Below the pieces are notes generated by a model that saw only the letters and a list, made by a program, of their open reading frames with translations, was not told the origin of the DNA and made no database searches. Source: a bacterium (lineage in GTDB: Bacteria; Thermosulfidibacterota; Thermosulfidibacteria; Thermosulfidibacterales; JALWSI01). Taken from it: a stretch of DNA of 14,034 bases. The stretch is from the NCBI GenBank assembly GCA_027080315.1, contig JALWSI010000190.1, forward strand, positions 1-14,034, read 5' to 3'. Shown one piece after another: positions 13,616 through 14,034 of the stretch (positions are counted from its first letter, which is position 1; each line of letters opens with the position of its first letter). The translations under genes were made by a program, and so were the position numbers.

Positions 13616-14034
13616 TTATCCTGTGGCTATTACTTTGTTCTTTCCAGAATTTTTAGCCATATACAGTCTTTTGTCAGCCTCTTTGATCGCTTTAAAGAAC
13701 TCTTCCTTGCCTTTACATCTGGCCACCCCAAAGCTTATGGTGACCTTTAGATTCTTGTCTTGATACCAAGTAACTTCTTTCTCCACATTCGCCCTTAGCC
13801 TTTCCACAATCTCGTAGGCTATGGCACTGCTGCTAACATCGTGGAGCAGAAGCAGGAATTCCTCACCTCCTCACCTTACTGCAATGTCTCCTTCTCTTAG
13901 GTTGCTTCTTATGATCTTGGCAATGGCCTTCAACACCTCGTCTCCTGCTTCGTGTCCGTAAGTGTCGTTTATCTTCTTGAAGTCGTCTATGTCTCCTATT
14001 GCTACGAAGTTGTATCCCCATCTGCTAATTATCC
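13616..14034 (-). pseudogene. GGDEF (diguanylate cyclase) gene with in-frame TGA before GGEEF; 5' end cut by window edge
   Basis: Reading leftwards from 14034, one frame gives a canonical GGDEF fold: [20 protein letters not shown], a following helix ending RSNLREGD, then IAVR, a TGA stop (13871-13873), GGEEFLLLLHD, and a complete C-terminal half (SFGVARCKG..., EADKRLYMAKNSGKN) ending at TAA 13616. The TGA occupies the residue just before GGEEF, normally Tyr or Trp; TGG to TGA is one base. Both halves are otherwise intact with no frameshift, so the event is recent, a sequencing error, or readthrough. TGA is a normal stop elsewhere in this window (FKBP, cobT, lolD, porB), so general codon reassignment is excluded. 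The I-site REGD stands 5 residues before GGEEF. The N-terminal sensor domain is outside the window. Confidence 0.78.

Noticed and set aside
13616-14034. Recoding of TGA as tryptophan in this genome
   Set aside because: Undoubted genes in the window (FKBP, cobT, lolD, porB) end at TGA in the expected places, and Trp is encoded by TGG throughout.

Overview
The window looks like chromosomal DNA from an anaerobic, Gram-negative bacterium. The evidence is a LolD-type ATPase, a lipobox protein and a SPOR-domain protein (diderm envelope), a CoA-dependent pyruvate:ferredoxin oxidoreductase pair, a corrinoid gene (cobT), and c-di-GMP-type GGDEF proteins. Arginine codons are mostly AGA/AGG, ATA is common, genes are tightly packed and Shine-Dalgarno (SD) sequences are strong. 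That style fits deep-branching, often thermophilic lineages (Thermodesulfobacteriota, Thermosulfidibacterota or Aquificota-like), but the assignment is inference and no marker gene fixes it.

Layout. Positions 1-1595 (minus): ATP-type PEP carboxykinase followed by the start of a DJ-1/PfpI-family gene cut by the window edge. Positions 1596-2415: AT-rich divergent intergenic region holding a good promoter and a roughly 360-nt leader with two extended SD sequences and tiny ORFs. Positions 2416-4103 (plus): two paralogous cysteine-rich envelope proteins with thrombospondin-type-3 (TSP3) Ca-binding repeats, one a lipoprotein and one carrying a C-terminal SPOR domain, closed by a strong terminator. 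Positions 4195-4318: promoter and initiator tRNA. Positions 4459-4966: SlyD-like FKBP prolyl isomerase with a strong terminator. Positions 5011-6078: cobT.

Positions 6090-9384 (minus) form one overlapping operon: merR-like regulator, lolD, an unrecognised 92-aa gene, porA, porB. Each neighbour overlaps the next by 4-10 nt. No gamma or delta subunits of the oxidoreductase and no LolC/E permease are present. Diverging from it, 9416-13024 (plus) holds a clear promoter, ribonuclease G, an inositol-monophosphatase-family enzyme, and a GGDEF protein whose catalytic motif is destroyed while the c-di-GMP inhibitory (I-) site is kept. Positions 13075-14034 (minus) hold a Cys-rich DUF6125-like protein and, upstream of it, a second GGDEF gene interrupted by an in-frame TGA exactly in front of its GGEEF motif.

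The metabolic genes (PEP carboxykinase, PorAB) fit anaerobic carbon metabolism around pyruvate/PEP. The most unusual parts are the twin Cys/TSP3 envelope proteins with their long leader, and the two GGDEF genes, each altered at the active site in a different way.
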